NCBI GenBank assembly: GCA_026874595.1 | Contig: CM049313.1 | Location: 34,253,159 to 34,317,158, forward strand | From: Sipunculus nudus | Taxonomy: Eukaryota; Annelida; Sipuncula; Golfingiida; Sipunculidae | Direction: 5' to 3' | Length of the DNA stretch: 64,000 nucleotides | Part shown: piece by piece, positions 1-12,052 of the stretch | Position numbering within the stretch: the stretch's first letter is position 1 | How the letters are laid out: every line of letters starts with the position of its first letter | Notes under the pieces: generated by a model | Seen by the model: only the letters and a program-made list of their open reading frames with translations | Told to the model about the DNA's origin: nothing | The model's database searches: none | Made by a program: the position numbers and the translations under genes

Positions 1-868
1 ATCTTATCATATGCACCGTATACCTTCCATCTCAACATCAACCACCGGGACATGCTGAAGTGTTATATACGGCGACACGAGGGAGTCATATTATTATGTA
101 AATGATACACCTTTCTTTTAAAATGGCGACCAGGGTGGGATTCGAACCCACGCGGGCAGAGCCCATAGGATCGCAAATCCGACGCCTTAACCACTCGGCC
201 ACCTGGTCCCCATATAATCAGGTAAAATCATTACTATATATTGTCGACATCAAGGGGTACTGAAATTTTTCATTAGTGTACTGGAAATTCCCTGTTGCAT
301 TGACCATAATTTTTTCTGGGAAACCGACGTTTTGGTACCAATATGGAACGCGGCCTTCAGCCTTATAACCATAAGACATGTATGAAGTCATACTTCAGCT
401 ATTCAGTAGTACATATTTAATAAAAAAAACTATTATATTAATACTTGTAGGCCGACCTTGTTCACAAAATTTTGTATCAATCGACGATAGGTCATCTATT
501 GCCAATATGACCAACTGTTTACATATGGGTCCATGTTTAGCCACTGTTTATGTCTCGCTCTCTCGTGCTACCATGTGTATAAAGTATGCTTACGTCACAA
601 AAACTTATAAGTCCTTAGTAAGGGGGGGGGGGCGGATTTAAGCGGGCATGGGGGCGGAAGGAGATTAATTCTTATTTTATTATTTCCGCATTCACTTAAC
701 TTTGTTTTGATCAACATTTTCTTACTTTTTTCCCAACTATGATAGCAGGCATTTCCTTTCTCTGTTACTCTCACTATATATACGTTTTAATTCTATTCTG
801 TGTATTCGGACGCCTCATATCAATACACTTTTTTTTTATATATTTCGTTTACATTCCTGGACGTTCAT
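1..868. repeat. tRNA-bearing duplicated block, copy 1
   Basis: Aligns in direct orientation with 4029-4866 with many substitutions and small indels. Shared landmarks are the sequence left of the tRNA, the tRNA itself, and about 650 bp to its right ending at ATATTTCGTTTAC. It probably continues left beyond the window. It contains a poly-G run at about 622-631. Confidence 0.85.
127..208 (-). tRNA. tRNA with serine-type body and UGC anticodon
   Basis: An 82-nt class II tRNA fold. The acceptor stem GACCAGG pairs fully with CCTGGTC and is followed by discriminator G73, as in serine tRNAs. The D arm reads GCC-GAGTGGTTAA-GGC. The variable arm is a 4-bp stem (GGGC/GCCC) and the T arm GTGGG/CCCAC is perfect. 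The A box (TGGCCGAGTGG) and B box (GGTTCGAATCC) are intact, and TTTT follows within four bases of the 3' end. Aligned position by position with a typical eukaryotic tRNA-Ser(GCT), the anticodon loop is TTTGCGA, so positions 34-36 are TGC, nominally alanine. The anticodon stem TCGGA/TCCTA has one C-T mismatch. No CCA is encoded, as expected for a eukaryote. It could be an active mischarging tRNA, or a decayed or SINE-spread copy. Confidence 0.85.
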
Positions 869-869
869 A

Positions 870-1730
870 CTTTTTATACATTATATTATAAATTAACCTG
901 AGAACTGAGATCTAGATATATTAAAAAAAACAATTTAATTCGGTCATATCAGTTGTTTTCCTTCATATGATTTAGACCAAAAATTGGTCACCTTTTGCTA
1001 ATCTGTAGTTAATGTGTCAAATTACTGATTCTCTTATCAATATCAATGCAATCCGTGCCTTTTTGATTCAATTGATATCTTGTCCTGAAGAAGGGACTTC
1101 ATTGTAAAAAGGTATTAACTGTTTTTGTAATAAAACTTTGGAAGATTCATTTTTCTCTGAGTGCAGTTTGAAATGTGATCAAAAGTAAGGAAATTAAAAA
1201 AATGTCTGGTACCGAATTGAAAAATATGAACAAATTATTTCATTAAAATTGTTTCTCTATTATTGTATGTATACTCAAGAAGTGATTGATGAAACGGTTC
1301 GTGTTCAAATTATTATATATGATTATTATATTTAATATTCGAATATGAGCATATATCTTTATTGTCAATGTAACAAGTAACCTTTCACATGCGTTAATTA
1401 TAATATTATAAATCTATATTAACGGGGGTCACTCTATTTCTGCTACGTATCTCCTCCGTCTTTCACCCCTCGGGGCTGTATGTTTTCGGTCTTGATCTGT
1501 CGGGTAAGATGCAAAGTGTATACCGGGGGGGGGGGGGGGTTCCCATATTTTCACCTAAATCAGAAAGAAATTTAACAATATATTATCTATGGGGTAGTTG
1601 CAGCGTCATTTTTCAAACTACGCCAGGCCGTTCAAGGTTACACTATTTTACCACTGTGCTAAGCTCCCATGATATTGCAAGACACACTGCACCATGTAAA
1701 TATTCTTATACAATATCTATAAGAAACTCT
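870..1730. other. AT-rich stretch without recognised genes
   Basis: No convincing exon or element is seen. A poly-G run lies near 1526-1540. Confidence 0.5.
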
Positions 1731-1732
1731 TA

Positions 1733-1935
1733 GGTTTATGTATCTTTTGAATGACTTAACAACTACATGTATGTCCTTATATATTTTCCCTGACGGTTTG
1801 TTACTTTCAGATCCCCATATCAACCAACTCTATCATGAATGCAGTGAAGCCAAAATGGCCAATAAAAATACCAAAACAGATTAAAAACTAATAGACCAAC
1901 ATGGTCAATTTTAGGTGTAATTATGTTAATCACAT
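1733..1935. repeat. 200-bp direct repeat, copy 1
   Basis: Aligns with 2513-2700. Both copies share TAGGTTTA near the start, ATCTTTTGAATGACTTAAC, a TTTCAG-like site and the CAGTGAAGCCAAAATGG block. Confidence 0.75.
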
Positions 1936-1996
1936 TAAAATCAAACAAACAATGGAGCTTTTTAATACTACCTGACACAATGACTAGAGCTAAGCA

Positions 1997-2011
1997 CGCA
2001 CACACACATAT

Positions 2012-2065
<54 letters not shown>
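1997..2065. repeat. (CA)n/(TA)n microsatellite
   Basis: Mixed CA and TA dinucleotide run. Confidence 0.95.
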
Positions 2066-2068
<3 letters not shown>

Positions 2069-2512
2069 CTAAAATAAGATGGGCAGTAACTAAAGAAAGA
2101 GAGAAACCAGGACAGATATCCTTTCACTATATATTACTTGATACCTGTCAGGCAGTTGCTTGTAGTTACGCCACAAAAATGTCCCTGAACGATGCTAATT
2201 AAGTGTGCCTAAGGGGGACATTGTATTTATTTTCCCATTAATATTAAGGAAATTAATAAAATTTTGTAAAAAGTTCATCGCAGCGTCATCTACCAGGCAT
2301 TAATCGAATTGTATGTCACAAGGAGGTAAACTCTCCCCGTGATTAACTGTCCCCCGACAAGTACCTGTGGACCTGCCCAAAAATACAACTGGTTATATGC
2401 TATTAAACTAAGTTAGCTAACGTATTAAAACAACACGAAAATTTAGGATATGCAATATTAACATGCGTTTTATTTAATGTGTTACATCGTTGTTACCGAT
2501 AGATAGGCGTAG

Positions 2513-2700
2513 GTTTAGGTATCTTTTGAATGACTTAACCAATAAATCCTTATTAATTTTCCCTGAGTGTTTATTACTATCAGAACTCCATATCAACCAA
2601 CTCTGTCATGGATGCAGTGAAGCCAAAATGGTCATTACAAATACCAATACAGATTAAAAACAAATAGACCAACACGGTTAATTTTGGATGTATGTTATAT
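2513..2700. repeat. 200-bp direct repeat, copy 2
   Basis: Second copy of 1733-1935, about 780 bp downstream in the same orientation. Differences between the copies show no coding-like pattern. Confidence 0.75.
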
Positions 2701-2719
2701 ACGGGTATCCCGTTATGAA

Positions 2720-3990
2720 TCATAATGTTCTTTAATGTTTCAATTATGTTTTTCACAAATTTTGAAATGAAAAATAAAAAATACAAGCTGTTCCTTATGA
2801 CCTAGGAATAAAGAAATATTCCTTTAGATTTTTATTTTCACAAAAGGAAAAATATATTTTAACAAATGTGGTATATTGTTGTACACATTTTTATATATTT
2901 GAAATAAGGTAAAATTCCAAAATTCAAAAGCCTGCTTAATAAAACATACATGTATTTGTATAAACCAAAACAAGCTGGAAAAAAGAAGACAAAAGGACCC
3001 AATCGGAAATTATCAGACCCAATGGACTCTATATTATAGGAATTTTCCAAAAGTTATCATTAAACAAAATGATACGTTTGAAAAAAAAGATAACCCTCTT
3101 GTCCCTTTAGATAAATGTACTAATTGGTTTAATTTCACGTATAATTTCACTTCTTTCCACAAATTAGAGGATTTTAAATTTTATTCTTTACATTACAGTT
3201 GTTCATATGTTTTATATTATGAACTTTGAAGCATGTGGTTACGCGAAAAAAAGAGGGAGCTCACAGGTAGGTGTAACTTGTCCTCATTAACAAATCCTGT
3301 GAGCCGATGACCTTCCCTGGCCCTCTGTGGCATGGTTGACTGACCACAAAGGGATTAAACTTATCGATTGATAGGCTTTGCATGACTGAATAACCAGAGT
3401 CTGGAGATAACATAACTATATGTAACTCTAATTAAGTAAAAGTGAGGCTTTCAAGGAAAAACAATGCATTTGTTTCCTCACTGATACTTTGGACAAAAGG
3501 GAATGTAATATATTTCGAGTTTGAACTTGTGGACCAGTCGGTGGTGCTATCTCGTGGCGGTTATTTAAACTACATTGTATATCCGGGCATTCGAGGTAAT
3601 ACAATACTGTTTCCGGTTGTGATTTAAAAAGCATATGCAAAGCAATTTCGAATTGCTGACTGTGTTTACCTGTTTATTACGATTTAACCCCCACATGGCA
3701 TATAATAAGGAGTAAGAAGACCAACACAGATGTGTTTTCGGTTTTTCATTATTATTTTTGTGTGTAGGGGTAGGCTTATTTGATGCTATGTATGGAATGG
3801 GGTTAAAATTTATATTATTTCATAAATTTTAGATTAATAGAAAATTCAGGGGCTACCTAGTCACACTATATTTGGTATAGTCTTTTTCTCAAGAGATTAT
3901 TCTGTTCAGTTGAATAGTTTGCAGATTTATGGCGTTGCAATAAATACAGGGCGCACTGAGTTGCAAATCTTTCCCTATAACAACATTGCT
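2720..3990. other. AT-rich stretch without recognised genes
   Basis: Only short ORFs with no family resemblance are present. No RNA gene or element ends are visible. Confidence 0.5.
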
Positions 3991-4028
3991 AAATCCATGA
4001 CCTCTCTCTTTTTAGGACTGCGCAATTA

Positions 4029-4866
4029 CATCTTTTCATATGCACCGTATACCTTCCATCTCGACATCAAACACCGGGAGATGCGAGTGTGTTGTACACG
4101 GAAACACGAGTGGGTCATATTATCAAGTAAATGATACACCTTTCTTTTAAAATGGCGACCAGGGTGGGATTCGAACCCACGCGGGCAGAGCCCATAGGAT
4201 CGCTAATCCGACGCCTTAACCACTCGGCCACCTGGTCCCCACGTAATCAGGTAAAATCATTACTATATCATCAACGGCTATTGTAATTTTCCATTAGTGT
4301 ACTGGAAATCCCCTGTTGCCTTGACCATAATTATTTCTGGGAAACCAACGTTTTGGTACCACTAAGGAACAGGGCCTTCAGCCTAACAACCATAAGACAT
4401 GTATGAAGTCATACTTCAGCTATTCAATAGTACATATATAATCAATAAGGAGTAAATTAATACTTGTAGGCCGACTTTGTTCACAAAAATTTAGTATCCA
4501 TCGACGATAGGTCGTCTATCGTCAAAATGACAAAATGTTGAAATGTGACTCCATGTTTTGTCACTGTTAATGTCTCGAACTCTTGTGCTACCTTTTGCAC
4601 TAAGTATACCTACGTCACACTCTCTTCTAGGCCCTTAGTAATGGGGTGGATTTCAGCGGGGATATGGGGTAGGAAGCTCTAATTTCATTTAATTCTTATT
4701 TTAATATTTCCGCATTTTCTTTACTTTGTTTCCCACTAATATAGCCGAGATTTCATTTCTTTATTACTCGCATTATTTATACGTTTTAATTCTATTTTAT
4801 ATATTCGATCGCCTCATATCAATACACGTTTTTTTATATATATTTCGTTTACGTTCATGGACGTAT
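4029..4866. repeat. tRNA-bearing duplicated block, copy 2
   Basis: Direct repeat of 1-868, about 4.03 kb downstream. The non-tRNA parts have diverged visibly while the 82-bp tRNA differs at a single base. Confidence 0.85.
4156..4237 (-). tRNA. tRNA with serine-type body and AGC anticodon
   Basis: Identical to the 127-208 copy except for one base in the anticodon loop, which reads TTAGCGA here, so positions 34-36 are AGC (alanine GCU/GCC if A34 becomes inosine). The class II variable arm, G73, A and B boxes and TTTT terminator are retained. The single difference falls exactly on position 34, while the flanks differ at many sites, so the tRNA body is better conserved than its surroundings. It sits in the second copy of a 0.87 kb duplicated block. 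SerRS in known systems reads the variable arm and G73 rather than the anticodon, so serine charging is the inference. Confidence 0.85.
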
Positions 4867-5083
4867 TTCCGTTTAAGCTTAAGAGTAGTCAGAGATTTCT
4901 AACTGCCAGTATTTTTATTTCTTTTTTTTTCACAGGTTATACATGTACATGTATTTTTCTATTTCTCACTTCGTCCAAGCGGGGTTGTGGCGCCAGCAGC
5001 CCTCAGTAATCTTTCCTTCCTTTCTATCATAACATTTACTAATTTAATAGGTTTTATTTTTTCAGTTTGGATTCCCTCAATTT

Positions 5084-5087
<4 letters not shown>

Positions 5088-5161
<74 letters not shown>
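5088..5161. repeat. (TA)n array, left bracket of hAT-like element
   Basis: Uninterrupted TA run directly abutting the TIR of the 5162-6011 element. Confidence 0.95.
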
Positions 5162-5164
<3 letters not shown>

Positions 5165-6008
5165 TGGTGGGAGTCGGTTCCTTTTTCATAATCGATCATC
5201 GGTTTGAGAAAACCGATCGATGATCGATTATTAATCGGTTGAGACAAATATAAAGAAATATGCAATTATCTGTGAAACTATACTTTCTTAACCCAGCCCG
5301 CATGTCTTAGTAATTCTATCATAAAAAAAGAAGTTTTTGCCTTTTTTATTCTTTCCTATTATTACTGAGAAAATGCTATTCAAAATTTCATTTTAATTAA
5401 TTATAATAATCAAGAATTAAACCACAATCTAGGACATCTACTTGCTGGCCCTCATGAAAACTCCCGCCTATTATTTTAACTTCAACCCAGCAAAGACTTT
5501 CATTTTATAACAATTCTGATGACTGCCGACATGCATACTGGTTTCACAGGCCCGCCAAAAAAATGACAGGCCCATGTATTTTTTTGTGTAAAAATTTAAA
5601 AAAAAATGTAATTGAAATGTTAAAATATAATTAATATGATCTATTTGTATAACGGCAACTGCCTAAAGGCTTTGGGGTAATTGTTTCTATTTGTTTTTGG
5701 TTTGAAAAAACTAGGTAACTGTTGTTTGATTTTCAGTGCCAGTTATCAGTTTGATCATAATGATGCATTCTAGCATCTACCATGTCATAATCAGTTACAT
5801 ACGGAAGTTATTTGGGAACACAGAGTCATTATATAAAGCGCGGAATGTTGTAAAAAATGGAAGAATACTTTTGGCCAATAACATTAGGGCATTCTGGAAA
5901 AAAACAATCATGATTATGATATAATCGATAGTTGCCTTTGGTAATCGAGCGCTTGAAGGTAGCAGCAAAGCGACTGACTTTCGATAAAACTCGATGATTA
6001 GCCCACCA

Positions 6009-6011
<3 letters not shown>
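5162..6011. mobile_element. Short hAT-like non-autonomous element
   Basis: Left end TTAGTGGTGGGAGTCGG and right end (reverse complement) TCAGTGGTGGGCTAATC share the inverted terminus AGTGGTGGG. CAGTGGTGGGC-type ends are typical of hAT elements. It is about 0.85 kb and both sides are pure (TA)n, so the target duplication cannot be read. Near the left end lies a strong hairpin built on AATCGATCATCGGTTT. No transposase is visible. Confidence 0.6.

Positions 6012-6051
<40 letters not shown>
6012..6051. repeat. (TA)n array, right bracket of hAT-like element
   Basis: TA run abutting the right TIR. Confidence 0.95.
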
Positions 6052-6053
<2 letters not shown>

Positions 6054-6059
6054 CATTTT

Positions 6060-9000
6060 TTAATCTACACTTCTTTGTACTATTAAACTTATGTATTGAT
6101 AATACTTTTTTGTATCACTTTTTTTAAATAATTTTTCAATCTTTTTTATTACATTTGTTACGCTTACCTTATCCAGTTGTTCTTTTACTACCACTGAAAT
6201 TATTCTTTTCTTCTAATTACAAAACCACATTTATCCTTTCTGCATGATCCTTTATAGAAAAGGCTGGCCGACATAAAAATGCCATGAACATGTTTTCCTC
6301 GTTCTGCTCTTCTCTCCACAAGTTAACGCTCATATAAGTTTTAATTCTGTACGCTTTGGATTCTACACGCTCACGTCCTCCAACACCCCCCCCCTTCTTA
6401 CCGCGGTACCCCATATAGAATTTTCGATTTTGGATTTCGACTCTTTCATTTATAAGATGATCCCCGATCCTCCTATTTGCCACTTTAAGATTTGCGCATT
6501 TTAAAAGTTTCCTGGCACATCTAGTTCTCTTGCAACGCTGCATCAGTGAACCAGCGTATCACGGCTACAAACGGTTCCTGTTCTATCTGTCACTGACACA
6601 GCCCCAATGTCCACCAATATGTCAATTTTATTATATCTCTTCTACAGGGGCTTGTTTGAATGTTTCACTGGCGTCTTCTCACCATGCGGTTTCGGTTTAC
6701 GTTTTGGACAAAGCTACCTGTACTTGTCGCTCGTTGTGTTTCTTCTTTGACTCTGTCCCTTCACTGGGGATTCACTAGTCCGCCACATATGGACTCCATT
6801 TATTTGTGATATTGGTCCGACCGTCTGGCGGTGAGAGTTCGCCCTGCGGTACATCGAGGGACCTGTAACATGAAATACCATGCACTGCTTGTTGTGCGAT
6901 AGAGAAGCAATCTTGCATTTATATATAAAAATAAATTTATTATGCATCAAATTAAATCGATATATCACCTTTATGTGCGCCTGTAAATTTTTTTTATCCT
7001 TTGAACTGCCGGGGTTCAGTTGTTGCATGTGGAACAGGACACCGCCGGAAAAGGATTCCCAATGCTAAAAAGGTGGGCAATCTATGCAAAAAAGGAATTC
7101 AGGGGGCTTTTCCTAGGAATGCCAGTGCCGTGCTCTAGGATAGACCATATTTTCGTAAGCATCCTTCCCATCATACATCGCGTGTTGTCAATGATGCTAA
7201 TTTCCTATTGGCTGTTCCAACTTGAAGGCTCCAGTGGCCCGACGGAGACGAAGTAATATCTGACTTCATTTAGAGTAAGTGCCCATACTTTATTACTTAC
7301 TGATCATTCAGCAAAAGTTTTGTTCCCAAAAGAGTCCAAGCATCTGTAACAATAATAATATGTGGGGTTTGACTGGTGTCCTCACGTTACACAAGTCTTA
7401 TATATATCTTAGGGGTTGTACGGATTCGTACAACCTTGGATAGTATAGACTCTCCCCGCCAGAGGCTGCAGCGCTTGATCATTGTTTACTATATATGTCA
7501 GCGCTGCAAGACTGCAGCAAGGGACTCACATACTGGACGGTTTCTATGTACCCTTTTATTTATTTTCATATAACTAAATTATATGAGCATCTAATGATTA
7601 TGATCTCAGTTAATAAGCTTGAATACGGTAAACGTTTATATATATGTACATCACTCACGGCTCCACCATCCGTGCTTTACCTCCCTTCACTGTAACTACA
7701 TCGAGTTTCAATGTCCACATATTTATTTTTTTTTTCTCTTTAACGGACATGATGACTCCGATCTACCGATGTCAACTCCCCTTTCAATCTTCCCTTTCTC
7801 TCTACCGGTACTCGGTGTTTCTTCTATCTATTTTTCCTTGTCAATTTCAATTTAATTCCCTTTACCCATATCTTTACCCGCGTCGGTTGAAGACATTCCT
7901 TTCACTTCAGCAAGTCTCAAACGACCTTAGCCCCCACATAGTTGTTTGTTATCATTTTTTTTCATTATTTTATCTTCATGATAACATCTTTATTTTTTTT
8001 ATTCTACACAACATTTATTTTATTCTCATTATCATCCTGTGGTCGGACCACCAAAGTTGTAGAATTATTCGGTTCTCATTCTCATTATCTTGTGCCGCGG
8101 CATAGTTAGCTTATTAAGGGTAGCGCGAGTGGCGCCACTGGCGGCAGTATTTGTACTAATTGGTTTGATACGTCATGAGTGATCAGGTGATCAGTCATTT
8201 TTTGGTCTTTTGGTTTTTTGCGGAACGCAGTTCTTTTCGAGAGAGCGTTGATCCGCACTGAAAGGGTCTTTTCCTCGATGTCTGCCAGTACCATGTTAGC
8301 TGGTAGAAAAAGAACAACCTTTAATAATTTTTTATTGCATGTTTTATCCCGATTGTTGTAGTTTAGGACGTTCGTATGTGACGCGCTTGATAGAAGTAGG
8401 GCACCGCATGTGAAATACCCTTGCAACGAAGGATTGTTAGTTTCATGTCTTATAAAGCGCATATTAAGATGAGCAAACTGCGAAAGATAGCTTATACAGT
8501 AATGTTTTGTACCAAAGTCGCTGGATTTTTGTGTAACTTGGTTCACAATGGGTAAAATCCTGCTGATATGTGGCGACACCTGTCGACTGTTAAGTGTTCT
8601 AATGTAAAGCTATCATGATAACGTTCGCATTGCGTTTTAACTCCAATACAGGCACTAAGGAATGCTTATTTGATAATGTCCAGTTGGAAATGTACTGTAT
8701 ATTTGGATTATGCCTTAGTCAAAGCACCATATATTTTATATAAAGACTGTATTTTTTATGAACAGTGTAAGATAATATGGTAAGGTATAAAGTTATTCAC
8801 ATGATGCTCTGCTAATTCAGGGAAGGATTAGTTCTTAAATATTCTTTAGGTACTTTGGTGATCAGGTAATACCACACAGACTCAGCTGACTGGACACCTG
8901 AGATGACCTTTACTTACCCTCTGTAATTCAACAGTATTAATGCTACTCGGATATAATAGAGTGTAAGTGTTACAAAAGCTTATAATATATTTATTTCATT

Positions 9001-9080
9001 ATTACTTGTTATTAATGTTTTTATAACAGTTTGATAATACAATAATATGATAATGTTTATGATATGTCAGGTTAGACTTG
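6060..9080. other. Gene-free AT-rich stretch
   Basis: Several ORFs of 60-157 codons occur, including ones at 7644-8105 (+) and 8106-8579 (-), but none shows a recognisable domain, splice context or repeat homology. Pyrimidine-rich tracts around 7.7-8.1 kb create open frames by composition. Confidence 0.5.
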
Positions 9081-9103
9081 ATTTTATTTAGTGTTACAAG
9101 TGA

Positions 9104-9117
9104 CCAATAGGGGACAG
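9104..9117 (+). promoter_or_regulatory. CTCF-like motif in a short direct repeat
   Basis: CCAATAGGGGACAG resembles the animal CTCF core CCASYAGRKGGC with two mismatches. It sits in a roughly 50-bp unit (tgacca..tagGGGACAG..caagtcgcc..TTGCTGGTG) repeated at 9181-9225. Confidence 0.3.
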
Positions 9118-9189
9118 CACAAGTCGCCACTTGCTGGTGTATATTATAAATTGGTCTTATCATTTAGCTATTTCTAGTATTGCAACTGA

Positions 9190-9203
9190 CCACTAGGGGA
9201 CAG
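9190..9203 (+). promoter_or_regulatory. CTCF-like motif, second copy
   Basis: CCACTAGGGGACAG differs from the CTCF core by one base (A for the second G of GGC). It has the same orientation as, and lies 86 bp from, the first copy. Confidence 0.35.
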
Positions 9204-9239
9204 TACACGACATCATTTGCTGGTGAATAAAATATTTTT

Positions 9240-9620
9240 TGCGAACCTGTGAGCTTATGCGATGGTGCGGCGTCGTTGCGTCGTGCGTCGTCTGTACGTT
9301 AACCGTAGCTAACTCAAAAACGGCAGGAACTAGCACTACAATTTTTTTTTTGCAAATAATTATATATCTGAAAAACTCTATCGGATTTTTATTTCCTATC
9401 TGCATTTTCTTAGATTTTATAGGGAAAAAGCTGAAAAAGCTTTAAAAATCTTCTTCTTCGAAACTGTCCGGCCAAATTGTCCCATTCTTCACAGAAATGA
9501 TCCCTGGAACAATCACTCTTAGGTTTGTTCGAATGGTTCCAGTTCGGAGATTTTTGGCCGAGTTACAGGAGGTTAAACTTGGTCATCTGTCCAAAATAGC
9601 ACACTAAAATTTCATTCTCA
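9240..9620. repeat. Dispersed repeat with CGTC-rich segment, copy 1
   Basis: GAGCTTATGCGATGGTGCGG, then a CGTCGT-rich stretch, then AACTCAAAAACGGCAGGA. A diverged copy lies at 10157-10460 in the same orientation. Confidence 0.7.
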
Positions 9621-10019
9621 AAAACGGCTAGAGCTATCATCACCAAATTTATGCCAATGTTTGTCACATATGTCATATCCGAAATTGAGGTATTGTGGTG
9701 CCACCTACATTGATCTGTTTTTTACAAGCGAAAATGTAATTTTAGACTTCTAGCTTATACATATTTTATGATGAAACTGTTAAGCTGATTAATTTAAGCT
9801 TTACAAGAATTATTCTATGGTAGGGCTCTGCAAGTTTTATAAGAATAGAATGGGTAAATGCAGCTTTAAAAAAGTAGTGTACCCAATTGAAAAAGGCTTT
9901 CTGTGTTTGAATACAGATTTGACAACATGTTGAGTTTCAGCAGCCAAGTCAAGAGGTCACTCAGTACAACCAGGTGGGGCCCAGACATCACCATTGCAAC
10001 TGACCTGGCTCTGGGGGTT

Positions 10020-10085
10020 GTCTAGACAATGTGTCTAGACGTCTAGAAACAGCGTCTAGACGTCTAGACACAGCGTCTAGACGCT
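10020..10085. repeat. GTCTAGAC palindrome cluster
   Basis: Four CTAGAC-containing palindromes and partial copies are packed into about 66 bp, including the perfect 14-bp palindrome AGCGTCTAGACGCT. Two ACGTCTAGA joints separate further copies. The segment can form a cruciform. Confidence 0.8.
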
Positions 10086-10156
10086 GAATGCCCAGATTAG
10101 AAGTATTGGAACTATATCTTTTAACTGTTTGAAAAAACTTGGTTGGCATTTTTAGC

Positions 10157-10460
10157 GAATTTGTGAGCTTATGCAATGATGTGGCGTTGTCCGTCGTCCG
10201 TCGTGCGTCATAGCTATCTCAAAAAGGGCAGGAGCTAGCATCGCCTAATTTTTTGCAAAAATTTGTCATCTAAAAAATTCTATCGGATTTTGCTTTTTTC
10301 TTGGCTAACTGCATTTCCTGAGATTTCATAGCGAAGAAGCTAAAAAAAATGTTAAATGTTCTTCTCCAAAACCATGCTGCCAAATTGTCCGTTCATCTGT
10401 CTCAATAATCCTCCCTCGCAAAAAGAACATATCCGAAAAATCCTGACTGTTACATCCTAG
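10157..10460. repeat. Dispersed repeat with CGTC-rich segment, copy 2
   Basis: Aligns with 9240-9620 (GAGCTTATGCAATGATGTGG, then a CGTCC-rich segment, then the AAAAGGGCAGGAGCTAGCA region). Confidence 0.7.
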
Positions 10461-12050
10461 TTGTATTCGCCAAGACAGAGTTTTGCGGATACTGTGTTTT
10501 CAGTCGGACGCCGCTGCCGCCGCATCTGTTTCAGGAGATCTCCTCCGTAACCATTAAGCGGAATTTTGCACAAATGTAGCCATTGGATAGCTTTATAACA
10601 TACACTAAAAATGGTACGCTCCCGAGGCAGCGGAAATCTTGCGCTTCTAAAGAAGCAACTGATTTTCAGGCTGCCAGCTTTGACCGTTTATGATATATTT
10701 AGACACCAGATGGCGGTTTGTTGTCCACTGAAATAAACGTGCGTACGATGTGACAAGCAGCCAATCAGATGCCAATAAACACTCGACAGGCATCCTGGCT
10801 CCGCCAATTGACACGTTTCACGGGTATATTTTGCATATTTTGACTTCAAAAATATTTCGAACTATTTTGTTATGGATGCATAAGTAAATGTGCACTTACA
10901 AAAAGACAGCTGTACTGGACAACTAGTCTAGATATAAGTATTTAGTTAAATCAAACACTGCTGTTTTTCCAGTTTGGTAAATATTATTTTCTATGTTACA
11001 GGATCGGATTAAATTCGGCCAGGTCGCCAATAAATAGTACCGTTATACCCGCTTCCGTTATCTCTCAACAACGGCCCTCGGGCTCACAATCCCACCATCA
11101 TGAACCCCTTTTCACCCTCCATATCATATATTTCCTGTATCACTTTTTATATTGTTTACACGTTTTTCAAAACCTAACTTTCCCTGCTTCACTTGTTCAC
11201 ATTTAAAATCTAATTATCTTATAACCTCGATGTCACCATTGATTCTCACAGGAGAGTCCACCCCTCCCGTGTCATACAATATTAGTACCTATAATGTCCA
11301 ATAGGGGTGGCTTCCGTTTCTTATTACGTCAGCATTTCCCGTGTGCTTCCACATGGGATTTCACTGACAATAGACTTATATATCCCGACTTTCGCTTACT
11401 TGCAAATTGTCTTCCTGGCACAGTTGGAATCGCAGACGGCTTCTGAGCGTGCGGTCAGTGGTTCGATTCTCGTTCTGTCTTGAAATTATTGCATGGTATT
11501 TTCAATGTCCTAATTCATATATATCTCTCTTTCATTCTAGAATATCAAATTCAGAAATACCCTACACATCGAAGATAGAGGAATTAAGAAATTACATAGA
11601 AGATATACAAGCCTTTATTAAATATATGTTTGCCCGCCCCCCCCCCCCCAAAAAAAAAAAAAAACTGAACACCAATTTTTCTCTTTCCCATTCAAATATG
11701 TCGCCCTTTTTAGCTAGTTCCCTGAACCAAGATGTAGCCGGCGTTATATAATCCAACATTTTGACTACAGAAGCACCTTGCCATAACAAATCATCAACAG
11801 TAACAAATAAATTTGAGTAATAATTGTTTGATAAAATTTTAGGAGATCTATGTGTTTTTGAATGCGGAATTTGAATCATGAACAATGGTATATAAATATT
11901 TATGCCAACAGAAAGCTGCACTCTCTCTTGACCGATAGGTCTACTGCAGATTATGATAATCTGATATAGGGCTCTCTGAGACTATACTATATTATTTAAT
12001 GACCAAATATTTCAAATATATTTTTCCTGTTAAATTGATATATTTCCTCA
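10460..12050. other. Gene-free stretch
   Basis: No supported exon. ACACCAGATGGCGG at 10703-10716 matches 13 of 14 positions of the CTCF consensus. A C-then-A homopolymer run lies at about 11637-11662. A weak B-box-like GGTTCGATTC lies near 11460. Confidence 0.4.
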
Positions 12051-12052
12051 AC

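Noticed and set aside
1811-2667. Possible duplicated terminal exon after TTTCAG/TATCAG in the 200-bp repeats
   Set aside because: Nearly all differences between the two copies change the amino acid, with no silent excess and no partner exon. Better read as a non-coding repeat.
7644-8579. ORFs of 153 and 157 codons
   Set aside because: Composition-driven open frames in pyrimidine-rich DNA, without domains, conserved copies or splice signals.
11430-11475. tRNA-like B box GGTTCGATTC
   Set aside because: No convincing A box or acceptor pairing; weaker than the 56137 candidate.
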